Below are positions 61,392 through 64,000 of a stretch of 64,000 nt of DNA, piece by piece. The translations under genes and the position numbers were made by a program. A model generated the notes under the pieces. The model did not search any database. It saw only the letters and a list, made by a program, of their open reading frames with translations, and had not been told where the DNA came from. The stretch spans positions 248,001 to 312,000 of the forward strand of contig CP130741.1 in assembly GCA_030586155.1 (NCBI GenBank), written 5' to 3'. The stretch's first letter is position 1. Every line of letters begins with the position of its first letter. The DNA is from Eubacteriaceae bacterium ES3 (GTDB lineage: Bacteria > Bacillota > Clostridia > Eubacteriales > Eubacteriaceae).

Positions 61392-61431
61392 ATTACGCAT
61401 TAAACCTGCTACGATTGTGGCAGGTTTTTTT
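61392..61431 (+). repeat. Second copy of the tRNA-Ser terminator segment
   Basis: ATTACGCATTAAAC followed by the CCTGCTAC/GTGGCAGG hairpin and T-run repeats 56576-56620 base for base, except for the loss of six bases (TTAGAC). The bases before it (CGCCGTCATTTGAG) also recall the tRNA-Ser 3' end and its flank (CGCCATTTAAT). It acts as a terminator here and marks the right border of the corrinoid region. Confidence 0.8.
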
Positions 61432-61523
61432 ATTTAGCTTTAGAAGACTTTTTTGTGGTATTTCCAAAAAAACTTTCACTGGATCTTCTTCTGCGTTTCA
61501 AATTTCAAATCATAAGCTTTTTA

Positions 61524-61562
61524 ATAAAAGGAAGCCCCTGAAATCGCAGAGGCTTCTTTTTT
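61524..61562. terminator. Terminator at the end of the surface-protein gene
   Basis: GAAGCCCCTG (61531-61540) pairs with CAGAGGCTTC (61547-61556), with an A-rich side and a T-run side, so it works for the minus-strand gene and possibly in both directions. Confidence 0.8.
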
Positions 61563-61570
61563 CACAATTC

Positions 61571-64000
61571 TTATCTATAGGTCTTTCTTTTCCTAAGCAT
61601 GAGAATAGCAGAAATGAATAATAGATTTATAATTATAACGGTTATAATTATAGTCAAGGAAGGGATAATATTTTCACGGTTAATTTTAGCTCTGATATAA
61701 TAGAGAAGTTCTGATGTTGCAGAGGTAACAGGATTATTACTTACTTTAATAATAGTATTATTTCCTTCATCCGGAGTAATGATATCTCCTCCATCAATAA
61801 CTAGTTCGTCATTTTCATTTACTACAACATTTAATTCAAGCGTTAAATCAACTGAATTAGCTCCGACTTCAACATAGCCATTCCGGCTTCCTGAGGAACC
61901 GTCATCAGACACATCCACATAGTCTAAACTTGCCGGTTGAAGGTCAATTGTAAAACGACCTATTTCTTCTGTTCCGTTTCTGAAGGTAAGATAATGGGTT
62001 TCAATGGATACATCATTAAAATAATACCATCCCTCGCTATTGGTAGTGGTTGTTTTTGGTGTAGAATTTAAAACTACTGTAACGCCGGCGATTGGGTTGC
62101 CATTTTCATCCTTTACGGTTCCTTGTATATCCAGCGTTGCTGTGATATCTTCTCTAATCTCCCAGACTGCATAGAGTGTTACATCTTTGGCTGGCATTTT
62201 ATAAACTTCACCGAGGAGATACTCTACCGAATTATTACCTGCTACTGTAGACCAGCCAGCAAGAGTGAACAGATCTCTTGAAAATCCTGAACCATCTGAA
62301 AGAATTACATTTGAGTCTGTTCTGGCAATGGTATCTGTAATGGTACCCGTCCCGCCGTTCGGATCGTAACTTAATATATATGGATTTGCAGTCCAGACTG
62401 CATATAAGGTAATATTTGTTGATGGCATGGACACTGATGCGGCCAGACCAAAATCTTTACCGCTACCATCAGATTTAGTATTCCAGCCCGTTAGGGTATA
62501 ACCGTTTCTTGAAAAGCCGCTTCCATTGGATAGGGTAACTGTAGAATCGGTTGCTCCGGTGGTATCGGCAATGAATCCTGTTCCACCAGCATTATTATAG
62601 GATATGTGATTGATATTTGCTGTCCACTTTGCCCAGACATCAACGTCTCCGGTAGACCCTTGGGGTATTTGTGTGATTGCATTAGTTAGTTCTGCATCAG
62701 TATACCAGCCACCAAAAGTGTAGCCTGTTTTTGATGGATTAACAAAGGTGATGGTAGGGGTTTCGATATAATAGGTCAGAGGATTTGACGGATTGTTGAT
62801 TCCGCCGTTTAAATGATATATTATATTATATCCGAATGGTGCCCATATGGCATACAATGTCACATCTACTGGAGGCATCGTAATAGATGAACCTAAGGTA
62901 TAGCTTGTCCCACTTCCGTCATCAGATGTATTCCATGAAGCCAGGCTGTATCCAGTTCTTGTAAATCCGTTTCCGTCTGACAGGGCAACTATAGAATCAG
63001 TTGCTCCTGAGGTATCTTCAATAGTACCAGTTCCACCATTGTTGTCATAGGAGATAGTGTTAATATCTGCTGTCCATTTTGCCCAAACCTCCACGTCTCC
63101 GGTTGCCCCCTGAGGGATTTCTGTTATGGGGTTAATTAACTCCGCCTCAGTATACCAACCTTCGAAGATATAACCAGATTTTGAGGCATCTGCAAAGGTA
63201 ATGGTAGGAGTTTCGCTGTTGTAAGCCACAGGGTTTTCAGGGGAGTTTGTCCCGCCATCAAGGTTATAGATAATATTGTATCCCAAAGGAATCCATTTTG
63301 CCCAAACTTCTACATCGCCAGTAGACCCCAAAGGAATTTCAGTAATCGGATTCGTTAAGTCTGGATCGGTATACCATCCACCGAAGGTATACCCTGACTT
63401 TGTTGGGTTTGAAAAGGTGATGGTCGGGCTTTCAATATTATAGCTTCGCGGATTGCGTAGATTATTTTTGCCTGCGTCTAAATTATAGGTTATTGTATAG
63501 TCAGTAGGTGCCCATACTGCATAAAGCACAGTGTTTTCTGAAGGCATAGTAAAGGTCTGGCCAAGTGTATAGTCGACCGTATTAGTTCCTGAGGTCTCTG
63601 ACCAACCTTGAAGTGTATATCCTGTTTTACTGAAACCACTGCCGCTTGAAAGAATAATTTCGGCACCATCACTCGTACGTAAATAATCAAACCCTGTTCC
63701 GGAATTCGGGTGATAAAATAATACTAAATAGTCTGTTCCGACAAAATAACCGCCTTGTGCATCCTCCCAATAGTCTTTGAAATATAAATCTGTCAACCCA
63801 TATGTATTAATCGCACCAGTAAGATTTGGCCCTGAAAGCAATACACCTGGTTCATGATTATGGTCAATATTAGTAAAACCATTTTGATACAAGGAATCAT
63901 TTTCCAGAAATACGGCACTTGTACCAGTAACAGTAATTGAACCGCCGTTTCCATTTCTGCCTGGTCCAATGTCATAAGCAGCAGAATCTCCCTTCGCATA
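61571..64000 (-). CDS. Large repeat-rich surface protein, C-terminal part (gene begins beyond the window)
   Basis: The frame is open to base 64000, so these ~809 residues are the C-terminal part. The first residues visible look like a beta-helix (GGSITVTGTSAVFLEND). Seven InlB B-type/Listeria-Bacteroides repeats follow, in two flavours: one ending LYAVW (with GYTL-GW-T and a TMP segment) and one ending VWAKW (with GYTFGGWYTD). Then comes one carboxypeptidase-regulatory-like beta domain (~IQGTVKDENGNPIAGVTVVL), a linker, a membrane helix and a basic LRKRKTYR tail. No LPXTG sorting motif is seen, so anchoring is by the helix. The likely role is adhesion or envelope surface. Confidence 0.88.
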   Translation of the reverse strand, partial: YAKGDSAAYDIGPGRNGNGGSITVTGTSAVFLENDSLYQNGFTNIDHNHEPGVLLSGPNLTGAINTYGLTDLYFKDYWEDAQGGYFVGTDYLVLFYHPNSGTGFDYLRTSDGAEIILSSGSGFSKTGYTLQGWSETSGTNTVDYTLGQTFTMPSENTVLYAVWAPTDYTITYNLDAGKNNLRNPRSYNIESPTITFSNPTKSGYTFGGWYTDPDLTNPITEIPLGSTGDVEVWAKWIPLGYNIIYNLDGGTNSPENPVAYNSETPTITFADASKSGYIFEGWYTEAELINPITEIPQGATGDVEVWAKWTADINTISYDNNGGTGTIEDTSGATDSIVALSDGNGFTRTGYSLASWNTSDDGSGTSYTLGSSITMPPVDVTLYAIWAPFGYNIIYHLNGGINNPSNPLTYYIETPTITFVNPSKTGYTFGGWYTDAELTNAITQIPQGSTGDVDVWAKWTANINHISYNNAGGTGFIADTTGATDSTVTLSNGSGFSRNGYTLTGWNTKSDGSGKDFGLAASVSMPSTNITLYAVWTANPYILSYDPNGGTGTITDTIARTDSNVILSDGSGFSRDLFTLAGWSTVAGNNSVEYLLGEVYKMPAKDVTLYAVWEIREDITATLDIQGTVKDENGNPIAGVTVVLNSTPKTTTTNSEGWYYFNDVSIETHYLTFRNGTEEIGRFTIDLQPASLDYVDVSDDGSSGSRNGYVEVGANSVDLTLELNVVVNENDELVIDGGDIITPDEGNNTIIKVSNNPVTSATSELLYYIRAKINRENIIPSLTIIITVIIINLLFISAILMLRKRKTYR

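Overview
The window looks like a chromosomal segment of a strictly anaerobic, low-to-moderate GC Firmicute, most likely an acetogen of the Acetobacterium/Eubacteriaceae group. That placement is inferred from a three-part corrinoid methyl-transfer cluster (58.3-61.0 kb), alpha-ribazole salvage genes behind a cobalamin riboswitch, a superoxide reductase, a long Bacillus/Clostridium-type SRP RNA, and Gram-positive envelope genes (LCP protein, lipoteichoic-acid-synthase-like enzyme, YabE-type protein).

Layout. 0-18 kb is an envelope and surface-glycan region. It holds the end of a glycosyltransferase, two secreted peptidoglycan hydrolases sharing the same four-fold repeat domain, two GT2 enzymes, a polyprenyl glycosylphosphotransferase, two large membrane proteins of GT-C type, an Und-P-sugar-synthase-like GT2 with a split EamA/EMR flippase pair, and on the minus strand an LCP protein followed by an LTA-synthase-like protein. 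18-26.5 kb is mixed housekeeping: UvsE, a receiver-GGDEF-HD-GYP protein, carbonic anhydrase, UppP, FetAB, MtnK and a small lipoprotein. 26.5-36.4 kb is amino-acid and vitamin metabolism: metY-metA behind a palindromic operator, aroF-tyrA behind an aromatic-residue attenuator, cblT-cblS behind a cobalamin riboswitch, and pabA-pabB-pabC. 36.5-56.6 kb is ordinary core genome: CCA-adding enzyme, TatD, tRNA-Gln, TetR regulator, PPTase, chromate transporter pair, flavinylated membrane protein, YjbQ, SOR, SRP RNA, Fe-alcohol dehydrogenase, UvrD-type helicase, enolase, a Memo/AMMECR1 fusion, MutY, a 3D-domain protein, IlvE and two tRNA-Ser genes. 56.6-61.4 kb is a PucR-regulated corrinoid methyltransferase cassette flanked by copies of the tRNA-Ser terminator. 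The window ends in a large repeat-rich surface protein.

How the parts connect. Aromatic synthesis (aroF, tyrA) and the pab genes both draw on chorismate. The cobamide salvage genes supply the cofactor class needed by the corrinoid cassette, whose methyl groups would enter methyl-tetrahydrofolate and the Wood-Ljungdahl pathway. UppP, the glycosyltransferases, the GT-C proteins and the LCP protein all act on undecaprenyl-linked intermediates.

The most unusual observation is a structured intergenic repeat present twice. It lies once between the aroF attenuator terminator and aroF, and once between the cobalamin-riboswitch terminator and cblT. In both places it starts right behind the terminator T-run and points the same way as transcription. 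Its stems are kept by paired base changes. I do not recognise the family. Other points worth checking are a riboswitch-like leader before the amidase gene, a cluster of five DnaA-box-like 9-mers upstream of pabA, and an apparent AUU start codon for pabC.
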